Below the pieces are notes generated by a model. That model saw only the letters and a program-made list of their open reading frames with translations. It did no database searches and was not told the DNA's origin. Positions 26,901 through 34,065 of a stretch of 64,000 nt of DNA are shown one piece after another; position 1 is the stretch's first letter, and every line of letters begins with the position of its first letter. The translations under genes were made by a program, and so were the position numbers. Location of the stretch: assembly GCA_006247105.1 (NCBI GenBank), contig CM016928.1, positions 1,054,001-1,118,000 on the forward strand. Reading direction: 5' to 3'. Source of the DNA: Giardia muris. Its lineage: Eukaryota; Fornicata; Diplomonadida; Hexamitidae.

Positions 26901-29568
26901 TACTCATGCCCCTGAACGGCTCTTTCTTCATGCGGCGCTTGCAAGCGTCTATATTGGGCTTGTTAGTGTCCCCCGCACGCGCCAGAATCGAGCGGGGAAA
27001 CTCTTTGGCGGAGTTCTCGAGCTTCTGGATCAGTCCCTCTTTTCGATGTACTACAGCCTACTTGGGATCCAACTGAGCAAGTATACCCTTAGATTCTTCG
27101 GAAGTAACCTCTTTGCAGACCATGACTTCGACCCGGATCGGATTCGTGCGGCGGCTCGTACCTTGAACGTGCTAGTGAGTTCCGAGCAGACTCGTTACTT
27201 TGCATACGTACGGAAGCACCTACATGGAACGGCATTGACTGAAGGATTAGGTGAGACAGAGGTGGACGTGGAAGGTTCTGGGAGCATTAAAGACACGGCC
27301 GCCTGGCATCATGGGCGCCCTTTCCTTGACTATCTGCCACACACGACGGAGTTTCCGTGTATCTCCTCGTCATCCTACTACGCTCAGTGTTCACACCTGC
27401 TTGACGCAGGCTTCCAGGCCCTTGGACTCTGCACGCATACTATTGAGTCTTATTGCACCATCGGACCGGCAGTCATCTGTAATGACCGACTACACCCCTC
27501 GTCGGACGCGTCGTGCTGCGATCATTTCGCGCCTTCCAGGTGCGTCGGACGTAGTGGGCTCACACACCCGGCGGTTAGTATGCTGGCACACCCTGCGACA
27601 ATGCCACACCGCTACATGCTCTATAGGGGCTTTCCAACAAACGAGGGGACATTCTTCCGGAACGTCCTACGTTGTCCCGCTGCTCACAGACACCGCCACG
27701 GATTGTTCGACTTCTTCGAGTCGTTCTTGACCGTACATGCGGGAGGGCTGTCACTTTTCCTCACCACGTTCTCGACCACCCATCTTTCGCTCTCGGAAAG
27801 TGTATTGGGGAGTCGTCAGCTCAAAAGCCTTCAACAATCCTTCCCAGGAGTTGCAGCGTCTCAGCTCTTCGGTAGTTTCAATACAATCCTCCAGAACTGC
27901 GGGTTTTCGGCACCAGCAGAGGTTGTGGGACCGACTCGAAGCCTTGGAGACGTTGGCTTTGCTGTCCATCTGATTCTTGAGCTTCCGCTGAGCGATCGCA
28001 CAGACCCCCTCTACATCTCCCCAATTACAGACCAGTGTGCCCTCTATTCGGGTGTTGATTCGCGACGAGGAGGACAAGGATTTGTCATCGAGCACATAGA
28101 ACGGTCATTTGCCGTCCTCGCCTTCGACCTTCATCTGACGAGCGACGATCTTGAACATGTATCATTTGCAGCTACGCAGCTCAATGTCATTCAGGCCGTA
28201 AGCTCTGCCCTGGGACAATCTCCGACGCTAATCTACAATCCAAGTGCGTTGAAGCTTGCTTGCTCCGTCTTGCGAGCGCTCTCGCTGAGCGTGCAGGTGG
28301 TAGGTTGTGACGATTATGTCACTCAGCTGGCACTTTGTGAGTATGTGTCACGCTTCATTGCATCCTACGGACTGACACACCTGGCGATTTCCTTGGCGGA
28401 GGTCACACTTGGCCTTTGCAGTTCTTATTCTGACCTCCCCAGTTCTACGTACCGGCGGATCCGGACTTCAGCGAGCGTCGACACCTTTTTCGATTCCCTC
28501 TCCGGGAGCGGGGGCTCTCTTTTCGACGAGCAGCACTTACGCTTCGTCGACATGAGTGACCCCGCAACGGAGCTCATCCATCTGTCAACCCTCTTCTACC
28601 AGGACCCAGCCCTTGTCATTGATACACGATCTGGGAGCGTCATCGTCCTGAATCTTGAGCTGGGGAACGTCCTACTCCTTCCTTTCAGTGTCTTTGTTAG
28701 TGCCCGCTGGTTTTATGCGCAACTTCACGCTCTCATCTTCCGTTATGCGCGCCTCTTGCTACTGGCCGATTGTACAAGCTGGGCCAGGCGTAGTCTGGAG
28801 GCTTCACAGAAAGACCACCTTGGCCATCACATGCGTTGTTATGGGAGGGCGGTCATTGCGCTTCAAGGGTATTTGCAGCCGCGCGAGGTCCTTTACCGGG
28901 TTCGCTTCGGAGACACGGGGGTTATCAGCGCTCCCGCCGCCCTTCAGTATGGCTTCTTTGTTGACGAGCTGCGAAAGCTCCAGCGGCGCCTCTATGCTCG
29001 TGTCTACGCGGCAGTCATGCCTCTTTATACGGGAACCGCGCTTCAGAAGTATCGCGTCTCACTCGCGCGTTTCCAGAGTAACCTTGCCCATCGGCGGCTT
29101 CAAGCACTTGCGGTCTATGTTCGAGAGTGTGATAAGGTCAGCAACGAGGTCGCGTACCGAAGCCCTACGACTAGCCAACCCTCGACTCTGAGTCTCGCGC
29201 TCTCCCGTATCTCGATCTGCGATGTGAGTCGTGATTCCATTGAGGATGATACTGTCGATGGATATCGTGCTGCCTTCGGTGCCCTTCCGGATCCCATTCT
29301 CCCCTACTTTGATGTACTTCAGGTACGAGTGGGTGAGGCGGTCGACACGGCTTTCGCAGACATTACTTCCGAGGCCTTTACGGGCGCAGTTTTGGCACCT
29401 GACGCAATAGCACCTATAGCTCTTGCCAACTTCATAGCAGCAGTCGACATAGTATTTGCCAGTAGCGCTGTCATCGTCCCTGAGGCCGGGTTTTTCTCCG
29501 ATATGCTTTGTGGGCTTGGACTCGTCCACACGCTTGCGGTTGCCACAGAGTTTGGCGCTCTTACCTAA
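23950..29568 (+). CDS. Very large hypothetical protein (1872 aa) with a zinc-ribbon-like CXXC pair
   Basis: Not recognised. The N-terminal ~330 residues are Leu-rich helical (LLRESSPVLYQALCVLRTCLVHRC.., HEAT-like in appearance). Two Cys pairs follow: CPHC at residues 353-356 and CDRC at 383-386, spaced as in a zinc ribbon. The remaining ~1500 residues are mixed helical and strand, Cys- and His-rich for a cytosolic protein (for example HPATMPHRYMLY, CSHLLDAGFQALGLC), with no clear membrane segment or signal peptide. ATG 23950 is the first Met. Its stop TAA overlaps the stop of the convergent Sfi1-like gene in CTAA. A diplomonad-specific scaffold is possible; structure prediction would help. 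Confidence 0.85.
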   Translation: MTLPTFGPDARPESEALIRELYALADGYSEADLASRAALMKQGDLPLLLRESSPVLYQALCVLRTCLVHRCLIYNPPFLFGLLLELLATLVERLDSHIPEIQAVLELLFMMLEAQSSADQCVNTWSMHERCDASTLESGGGRGPCWFVTTFATLIQTAEYSPNGGVRTIAALAANVLASFIVSPFFRLEASTRARYTRTSCRYINLRTHEADNHRYLLLYLASLAGRSRTMIHLIRVLMDYTPMVGLYNPDHPSAQRSSWFNQLGSVGILSHRSQPGSDAEEIVKASEEREREKQRRRQPVRNCRGREAVSPPQSHASSVETNTTSAHIPPVTLETLSFYPFLSCFTGSFDLCPHCKGRLLDARPTDPAESHNTRVRERVFECDRCYSAYVLENVSICLIRALEYNRTQKHEVISVDDIMSILGRVLLCHQASLVYFVSAFSTGCAEEQLNANAQHRLHQMQALTHHLQNELSIGGFYKSECLMYSNLYQQRLRLEQEYSQLGVPLATDFPVPSAFGLLGSQECLCQKARSLRTRNVTGAGSSSVGGGVLASQHPIQSCHLFHAVKFLETLPRYSPNPLRDEFDPFELSLVFTLRQFFVGPRLDLLLGHIRKHAQSVYDAIQNGCLRPEYIERVICPALYTHGFILHTLLDYLWNYDLSKFQLSIPAKLYSLFPYDALERVETTTNLTLSDEARQQICTIACLVYRAAALIEPEVHQLGAYTADHIYLPYVEDGRMHLPPRPVDIPTGPYRTTAGLSRAAMESDDVRENLFAQLFAWHHVEPNGSPRFSIISSPNFLQSGLGKGTTDAAAGDDQRGAEPKTVAGLLQSTSDVYGDGDSRAEASTIVQNTPHASQVQGWDDVMSCFRTNLIRTVYLHYTTGASALPTVPSIVYRMIVGDERGIFTRMSVAVTSHQSSTAGLEPFGDTRGVDPWSIPATANGGPRGRLAGFFEAKGCEPVVCRTFGLPYSLPQRTLPPSALRQPICTHAPERLFLHAALASVYIGLVSVPRTRQNRAGKLFGGVLELLDQSLFSMYYSLLGIQLSKYTLRFFGSNLFADHDFDPDRIRAAARTLNVLVSSEQTRYFAYVRKHLHGTALTEGLGETEVDVEGSGSIKDTAAWHHGRPFLDYLPHTTEFPCISSSSYYAQCSHLLDAGFQALGLCTHTIESYCTIGPAVICNDRLHPSSDASCCDHFAPSRCVGRSGLTHPAVSMLAHPATMPHRYMLYRGFPTNEGTFFRNVLRCPAAHRHRHGLFDFFESFLTVHAGGLSLFLTTFSTTHLSLSESVLGSRQLKSLQQSFPGVAASQLFGSFNTILQNCGFSAPAEVVGPTRSLGDVGFAVHLILELPLSDRTDPLYISPITDQCALYSGVDSRRGGQGFVIEHIERSFAVLAFDLHLTSDDLEHVSFAATQLNVIQAVSSALGQSPTLIYNPSALKLACSVLRALSLSVQVVGCDDYVTQLALCEYVSRFIASYGLTHLAISLAEVTLGLCSSYSDLPSSTYRRIRTSASVDTFFDSLSGSGGSLFDEQHLRFVDMSDPATELIHLSTLFYQDPALVIDTRSGSVIVLNLELGNVLLLPFSVFVSARWFYAQLHALIFRYARLLLLADCTSWARRSLEASQKDHLGHHMRCYGRAVIALQGYLQPREVLYRVRFGDTGVISAPAALQYGFFVDELRKLQRRLYARVYAAVMPLYTGTALQKYRVSLARFQSNLAHRRLQALAVYVRECDKVSNEVAYRSPTTSQPSTLSLALSRISICDVSRDSIEDDTVDGYRAAFGALPDPILPYFDVLQVRVGEAVDTAFADITSEAFTGAVLAPDAIAPIALANFIAAVDIVFASSAVIVPEAGFFSDMLCGLGLVHTLAVATEFGALT

Positions 29569-32447
29569 ACAGATGGGCCGGCCATGCTGAGCAATCGTCT
29601 CCGTCTTATGGTCGTGTGCCGCCATTCATCGAAGGCGGCCATGAGCCTTGCCTGTTCTACGAGTCGGTGTGCACGTAGGATGAGTGGAGGCAAGGGGATG
29701 GTATGGAAGTGTCGTGTCCGCTGAAGTGTTGAATTTGGGATATCGATTAACGGAGTTACAAGTCTTTCGTCAGCGTTGGAAGCCCCCGGAACTCCAGTTA
29801 GTACTGTCTCTGCCCAGCGTTCGAGAATACCGAGGTAAAAGGCGTCTGCTACTTGTTCCCCTCGGATTCGCGTTTCGGCTGGAGGGACACATCGCCGCCA
29901 ACGGCGAAGGTAGAAGTGAATGATGTAACGACGCCCGATCTTCGTGGCCTCTTGAAGAAGCTGAACTCGAAGTGCGGCCTTTGCGAGCTCTCCTTGATAT
30001 TTGCGTAGAAGGCGTTCAGCACACCGTCCCTCAACTTGGTGTAGAGCCTCCTGCAATATTGTCCAGCGGCCTCTCCACTCTCGGAAGACCCTTCGTTCTA
30101 GTCGAAGGCCAGCATACACATCTAGGCGGCGCAAAAGGCGTCGGTACTCGTAAGTTGTATGTAGATTGCGAAATGCATGTCGTAGAAGTAGTTGACGATG
30201 ACGCTGGCTCGCAATCCGAGCACCTTTAAGAATCAGAGAAGAAGATTCAAAGCCATAGAAGGCTTGCTTCTGGAGCAGACACACGTGAAAACGAGTTGCC
30301 AGGTATAGACCTTGAGAGAAGCGTAGGACCTGTTGCGCTACTTCCTTGACCCGCACTGTATCGAGAGCGTCGATGCGGCCTCGAAGCCAAGCACAGCCGC
30401 GTACAAACGCCTTTCTTCGATATAACGCCTGCGCCCAAAAGAGAAGGGAGATCCGAAGAAGTTGCAGCCGTTGATCAGCCTTAAAGGCTTTAACCCTCAG
30501 AACCTGTCGAGTGGCCTCCAACCAAGCAAGAAAGGCGTACCGAGCTATTGATAGCTCACACCGCCGCGAAAGAAGGGTCAATAGCTGCGAGTCGACGGCG
30601 GGTCGAACGAGGTCACGCCAAGCCGAGAGTATGACGGTGCCTTTGGCTAGTTTGCGTTCTTGTTCGAGGAGGACATGATATCGAGGCAGTGCGACCTGTA
30701 GTAATAGATTTCGAAGCCGTATCTGTCGTTGAAAAGCGCGACGGAGTCCATCGAATGCTAGTCGATAATATTGCGCTATCAAAAGCTCCTGGTGGTCCCG
30801 AAGAAATAGAATACATCTCGTCTCAAGGAGCCAACCACGGTATGCGCGGGAAAAGAGCCGTTGTGCACGATCCATCTGAAACATCACTTCAAGTTCAACT
30901 AGGGTCGCAACCCTTTTGGACTGCGTCTGCCATGCCCGCCATCCTATCCGAGCAAGGTGACGATAATGGAATGCATCTGAAAGGGCGTACCTCGTCTCGA
31001 TAATCTGAAGAAGGGCTCCTATCCAGGCATGAAAGGCTATTCGGAGACGTACGCTCCGAGAATATAGAACTGCCATCTTTCGGAGCGTATGATAACAGGT
31101 TAGGAGAGTACGGAGAAGCAGACGTCGCTCTCGAAAGCTGGTATGGACAGCCGCCACTTGCCAAAGAACCCGCTCGACAAGCGCTAGGCGGAGGAGCCCA
31201 AGATATCTACGTTGTGCTCGATAGGCCCACACCTCATCTAGAAGTTTCCCACCGTCACTATCACATCCACAGGTTCTTATCACAACCCCGAGCCCTCCTT
31301 CCGAGGAGAGGCCTCCAGGTTCCTTTAAGCGCCGCCTAAACTGCCGACGGGAACGGACGAGTCGTCGGATGAGCGCTAATGTGATCGAATAGTCTGTCAG
31401 ACTGAAAAGGTGTTTGGCGTCCGCCGTCAATGGCTGATCGACGGCCAAATACACATTATACCATCGATGGAGGCATGGAAGAGGTTCCTCATATACCAGA
31501 GTCCCATCTAGACTGGCTGCATCAAGAGCACCTAAGTTCACGACACTCCGCGAACGCTCAGGGACTGGAGGTAATAGAGAAGGTTCGGAAAGGCCGCTAT
31601 CACCAGTTCCCGATATCATGAAGTGCCTAAGGATCTTCTCCCGACGAAGCTGCCGCTCCATCCGCGTATATGAAAGCCAGCGTCGTAAACACTCACGCTG
31701 CCAATAATAGCTCACCACTTTGCCTACAACGATGTCAAGGCGTCGTAGACCATGCTTCATGCGAGCCAGACCCCGCCATAGATGGAATGCCGCGAATCCG
31801 GCCATCGCGACGTCGCATCCAGAGATTACAGAGGCTGACAACTCTTCGTAAAGCCGAGAGATGGTGGCGTTTGCCGCAAGAGCCTGTAGGATACATTGCT
31901 TCTGTGCCCAGATGGCTCGTGTTTTCGCCTCATCAAGAAGGGCCTTCTGGCCTTCCAGGACCGCCTCTGCGGGTTGAAGGCGTGGACTATAGCCAAGAGA
32001 CCGGGCCTTTCCTATTATGGAGCCTCCAAACGCATTCCGAACCTGTTGTAAGTCCGCGTCTAACTGTATCTGGAGCGACTCCGCTTGGGCTTGTGCCTCG
32101 ACAAGCCTATCACGTCGAAGACTGAGTTTCGCCATTTCTGCAGTGCGGATGGAGACAAGAAGGGTCCTAAGGATGTGTACTCGAATGGCACGTTGAGTTG
32201 GCCAGTCCGAGCAATAGAACTGGATAGTGGCACGTCCAGATTGATTCCGAACCAAGGCACTAGCTGGCCGGAGGGCGTATGCAATCGCCGTGTCTGAAGG
32301 CCGATCTGAACCAAGGGGCAAACCAGTTCCGGGCGGAGGGATGGCAGAGACGCCGACCAGATTTCGGGAGATGCTATATCGGAGGAAGGAGTTGTAGCTC
32401 CAGACGTGTATGGTGGCGGGGCGCGAAGGGACGCGCTTTGAGATCAT
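29565..32447 (-). CDS. Trp-rich helical repeat protein, Sfi1-like (putative centrin binder)
   Basis: The 960-residue protein is Arg/Leu-rich and carries many spaced aromatic-basic motifs: AFHLWRGL, CLRRWLSYTR, AFHAWIGALL, GWRAWQTQSKR, AYRGWLLETR, AFLAWLEATR, LLFWAQALYRR, VFREWRGRW, FYLRRWRRC and AFDEWRHTTIRRRR. This pattern of F/L-x2-W-K/R units separated by ~30-70 residues resembles Sfi1 centrin-binding repeats of basal bodies and centrosomes. Sfi1 assignment is by pattern, not by alignment. The open frame reaches 32471 only through a TTG; the first ATG is 32445-32447, leaving 13 nt to the divergent ZC3H15 start. It converges on the 1872-aa gene with a 4-nt stop overlap. Confidence 0.75.
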   Translation of the reverse strand: MISKRVPSRPATIHVWSYNSFLRYSISRNLVGVSAIPPPGTGLPLGSDRPSDTAIAYALRPASALVRNQSGRATIQFYCSDWPTQRAIRVHILRTLLVSIRTAEMAKLSLRRDRLVEAQAQAESLQIQLDADLQQVRNAFGGSIIGKARSLGYSPRLQPAEAVLEGQKALLDEAKTRAIWAQKQCILQALAANATISRLYEELSASVISGCDVAMAGFAAFHLWRGLARMKHGLRRLDIVVGKVVSYYWQRECLRRWLSYTRMERQLRREKILRHFMISGTGDSGLSEPSLLPPVPERSRSVVNLGALDAASLDGTLVYEEPLPCLHRWYNVYLAVDQPLTADAKHLFSLTDYSITLALIRRLVRSRRQFRRRLKEPGGLSSEGGLGVVIRTCGCDSDGGKLLDEVWAYRAQRRYLGLLRLALVERVLWQVAAVHTSFRERRLLLRTLLTCYHTLRKMAVLYSRSVRLRIAFHAWIGALLQIIETRYALSDAFHYRHLARIGWRAWQTQSKRVATLVELEVMFQMDRAQRLFSRAYRGWLLETRCILFLRDHQELLIAQYYRLAFDGLRRAFQRQIRLRNLLLQVALPRYHVLLEQERKLAKGTVILSAWRDLVRPAVDSQLLTLLSRRCELSIARYAFLAWLEATRQVLRVKAFKADQRLQLLRISLLFWAQALYRRKAFVRGCAWLRGRIDALDTVRVKEVAQQVLRFSQGLYLATRFHVCLLQKQAFYGFESSSLILKGARIASQRHRQLLLRHAFRNLHTTYEYRRLLRRLDVYAGLRLERRVFREWRGRWTILQEALHQVEGRCAERLLRKYQGELAKAALRVQLLQEATKIGRRYIIHFYLRRWRRCVPPAETRIRGEQVADAFYLGILERWAETVLTGVPGASNADERLVTPLIDIPNSTLQRTRHFHTIPLPPLILRAHRLVEQARLMAAFDEWRHTTIRRRRLLSMAGPSV

Positions 32448-32460
32448 CGGTGACAAAAAA
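32448..32460. promoter_or_regulatory. 13-nt bidirectional intergenic region
   Basis: CGGTGAC followed by an A6 run separates the divergent starts of the Sfi1-like and ZC3H15 genes. The A-run abuts the plus-strand ATG, as at many starts in this window. Confidence 0.5.
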
Positions 32461-33600
32461 ATGCCACCCAAAGGGAATCAGCCAAGCAACAAGACCGTCC
32501 AGAAGGAGAAGCAGAAGATGATTGACGAGCGCACGTTCGGGCTGAAGAACAAGAATAAGTCGAAGAAGGTCCAGGAGTACATCCAACAGGTGACGAAGAA
32601 CATTCAGAGTGCGAAGTACCCGGGGCAAGCCCAAGCGCCTCCTCCGCCAACCGCCGAACTAAACGCGAAGAAGAGGGAGGAGGAGAAGAAGGCGCAGCTC
32701 ATGGCGATGATGCGGGCCTCCTTAAAGCAACCACCTATTCCTGACGGGGCGAACCCTAAGGACTTCGTATGTATCTTCCATGTGCATGGGTGTTGCGACA
32801 AGGGGGATAAGTGTCGTTATAGCCACGACCTGGGCGGGGGTGGTCGAAAGGAGGGTGTTCCGCACAAGTCCAATGCTGAAGCGGAGACGAAGGCGGCAGA
32901 GACTATTACAGAAGCTGAGCGTTTGGCTAACGAGAGGTCGGAGGCGATGGGGCGTCTGAACTTGTACCGGGACTTACGTGAGCAGCTACTGGAATATAAT
33001 GCGAGAATTCAATCGGCCAAGAGTGGAAAGCCTTATGAGGAGCTACTGGAGGAGTACCAAGAAAGATATCGTGCAAGGCAGGAGTCTAAGACGAAGTCTG
33101 AGAAGATTTGTCCGTATTACTTGAGTGCTTGCAAGGCCAAAACCATCGGGTGGGGCTTTCGTTGTAATAACGAGGAGAAAGGTGGGTATTGTCCAATGCG
33201 TCATTGCTTACCAGAGGGATATGTCCTTGAAGAGCCGAAGCCTCAAGACTTCGACAAGGACCTTGACTATGAGGAGATTGAGGATGCCTTTGAGCGGCGG
33301 CGGCAAGAGATTACCTCAGGCACCCCAGTCACCCCAGAGACCTTCCGGATCTGGAAGGAGAAACGCATTGCCGCCCAAGAGGCTCGTCGGAAGGAAGAGG
33401 CCGAGCAACTCGAACAAGTGCTATCACAGCATAAGAATGTTCAACTCCTGACTGGACGACAGCTCTTCGAGAATGCTGCTCGCGTCGGCCTGAAGGAGGA
33501 GGAATGTGTCGAGCCAGAAACAGATGCAGATGCATGGATATTGGATCGAGCCGACCTCCGAGAGCTTAATGCCGCAGAGACTAACCCACAGGGAGAATAA
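32461..33600 (+). CDS. ZC3H15: ZC3H15/Tma46-type CCCH zinc-finger protein (DRG family regulatory protein)
   Basis: Partner and stabiliser of the DRG1 translational GTPase, acting on ribosomes. The 379-residue protein starts MPPKGNQPSNKTVQKEKQKMIDERTFGLKNKNKSKKVQ, the conserved N-terminus of this family. A CCCH finger is seen at CIFHVHGCCDKGDKCRYSHD (residues ~101-120) and a second Cys/His cluster at CPYYLSACKAKTIGWGFRCNN...CPMRHCLPEGYV. The central DFRP domain (PYEELLEEYQERYRARQESKT) follows. The acidic C-terminus is typical. Start ATG 32461 follows six A residues; an upstream in-frame codon at 32410 would extend into the divergent neighbour and is not used. Confidence 0.93.
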   Translation: MPPKGNQPSNKTVQKEKQKMIDERTFGLKNKNKSKKVQEYIQQVTKNIQSAKYPGQAQAPPPPTAELNAKKREEEKKAQLMAMMRASLKQPPIPDGANPKDFVCIFHVHGCCDKGDKCRYSHDLGGGGRKEGVPHKSNAEAETKAAETITEAERLANERSEAMGRLNLYRDLREQLLEYNARIQSAKSGKPYEELLEEYQERYRARQESKTKSEKICPYYLSACKAKTIGWGFRCNNEEKGGYCPMRHCLPEGYVLEEPKPQDFDKDLDYEEIEDAFERRRQEITSGTPVTPETFRIWKEKRIAAQEARRKEEAEQLEQVLSQHKNVQLLTGRQLFENAARVGLKEEECVEPETDADAWILDRADLRELNAAETNPQGE

Positions 33601-33614
33601 ACAACTACTTCAAA

Positions 33615-33653
33615 ATGGATTCTGATCCCCTTTTACAAGCTCTCGGGAGATGA
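33615..33653 (+). other. Possible 12-codon upstream ORF overlapping the P2 start (ATGA)
   Basis: ATG 33615, in a CAAAATGG context better than that of P2, opens a frame MDSDPLLQALGR that ends at TGA 33651-33653, overlapping the P2 ATG in ATGA. If the P2 mRNA starts upstream of 33615, translation of P2 would need leaky scanning or re-initiation. If the mRNA starts between, the ORF is untranscribed. Confidence 0.35.
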
Positions 33654-34015
33654 AGCACCTCGCAGCATATTTGCTCGCAACCCTCGCGGGGAACGAGAAG
33701 CCGACCGCCGCCGATGTCAAGAAGATCATCGAGGCCATCGGTGGGAAGCCCAACGATGAGCTCGTCGAGGTCGTCGTCAAGAAGGTCGGTGGCTCGGAGC
33801 ACTCTCTCGAAGACCTCATGGCCGCTGGGAGGAAGCGCATGGCGGCGATGCCGTGCATTGCCGCAGGAGGCGCTCCCGCCTCTGGCGCCGCAGGCGCCGC
33901 TGCCGCTGCGGCCGAGCCGGCCAAGAAGGAAGAGTCGTCTGACGACGAGATCATTGGCGCTGGTGGCATGTTCGGAGACGATTCGTCTTCGGAGGAGGAG
34001 TCCTCGTCCGACTGA
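33650..34015 (+). CDS. RPLP2: Acidic ribosomal protein P2 with a non-canonical C-terminus
   Basis: Stalk protein of the 60S subunit. The 121-residue protein starts MKHLAAYLLATLAGN, the P2 N-terminus, followed by the dimerisation helices (TAADVKKIIEAIGGKPNDELVEVVVKKVGG) and the Ala/Gly hinge (GAPASGAAGAAAAAAEPAKKEESSDDE). P proteins normally end in the conserved MGFGLFD peptide that recruits GTPase factors. Here the tail reads GAGGMFGDDSSSEEESSSD: only a GGMFG echo remains and an acidic Ser/Glu extension follows. No frameshift would restore the motif in the visible sequence. The start context GGGAGATG is unlike the A-run of its neighbours, and a 12-codon upstream ORF precedes it. The stop overlaps AGTAAA. 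Confidence 0.94.
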   Translation: MKHLAAYLLATLAGNEKPTAADVKKIIEAIGGKPNDELVEVVVKKVGGSEHSLEDLMAAGRKRMAAMPCIAAGGAPASGAAGAAAAAAEPAKKEESSDDEIIGAGGMFGDDSSSEEESSSD

Positions 34016-34020
34016 GTAAA
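34015..34020 (+). terminator. AGTAAA poly(A) signal overlapping the P2 stop
   Basis: AGTAAA begins at the last base of the P2 TGA stop. Confidence 0.6.
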
Positions 34021-34065
34021 GACAACGGAGAGCCGTGCTGCGGTCAATTCTGGGATGAAGAAAGA

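Noticed and set aside
32412..33602. Upstream in-frame codons before MPPKGNQP in ZC3H15 (from 32410)
   Set aside because: They overlap the divergent Sfi1-like coding sequence and are not in the family; the conserved N-terminus starts after the A-run at 32461.
33890..34060. Frameshift or splice that would recover the P2 MGFGLFD tail
   Set aside because: No alternative frame near the end reads the motif and no splice signals are seen; the tail is treated as real.
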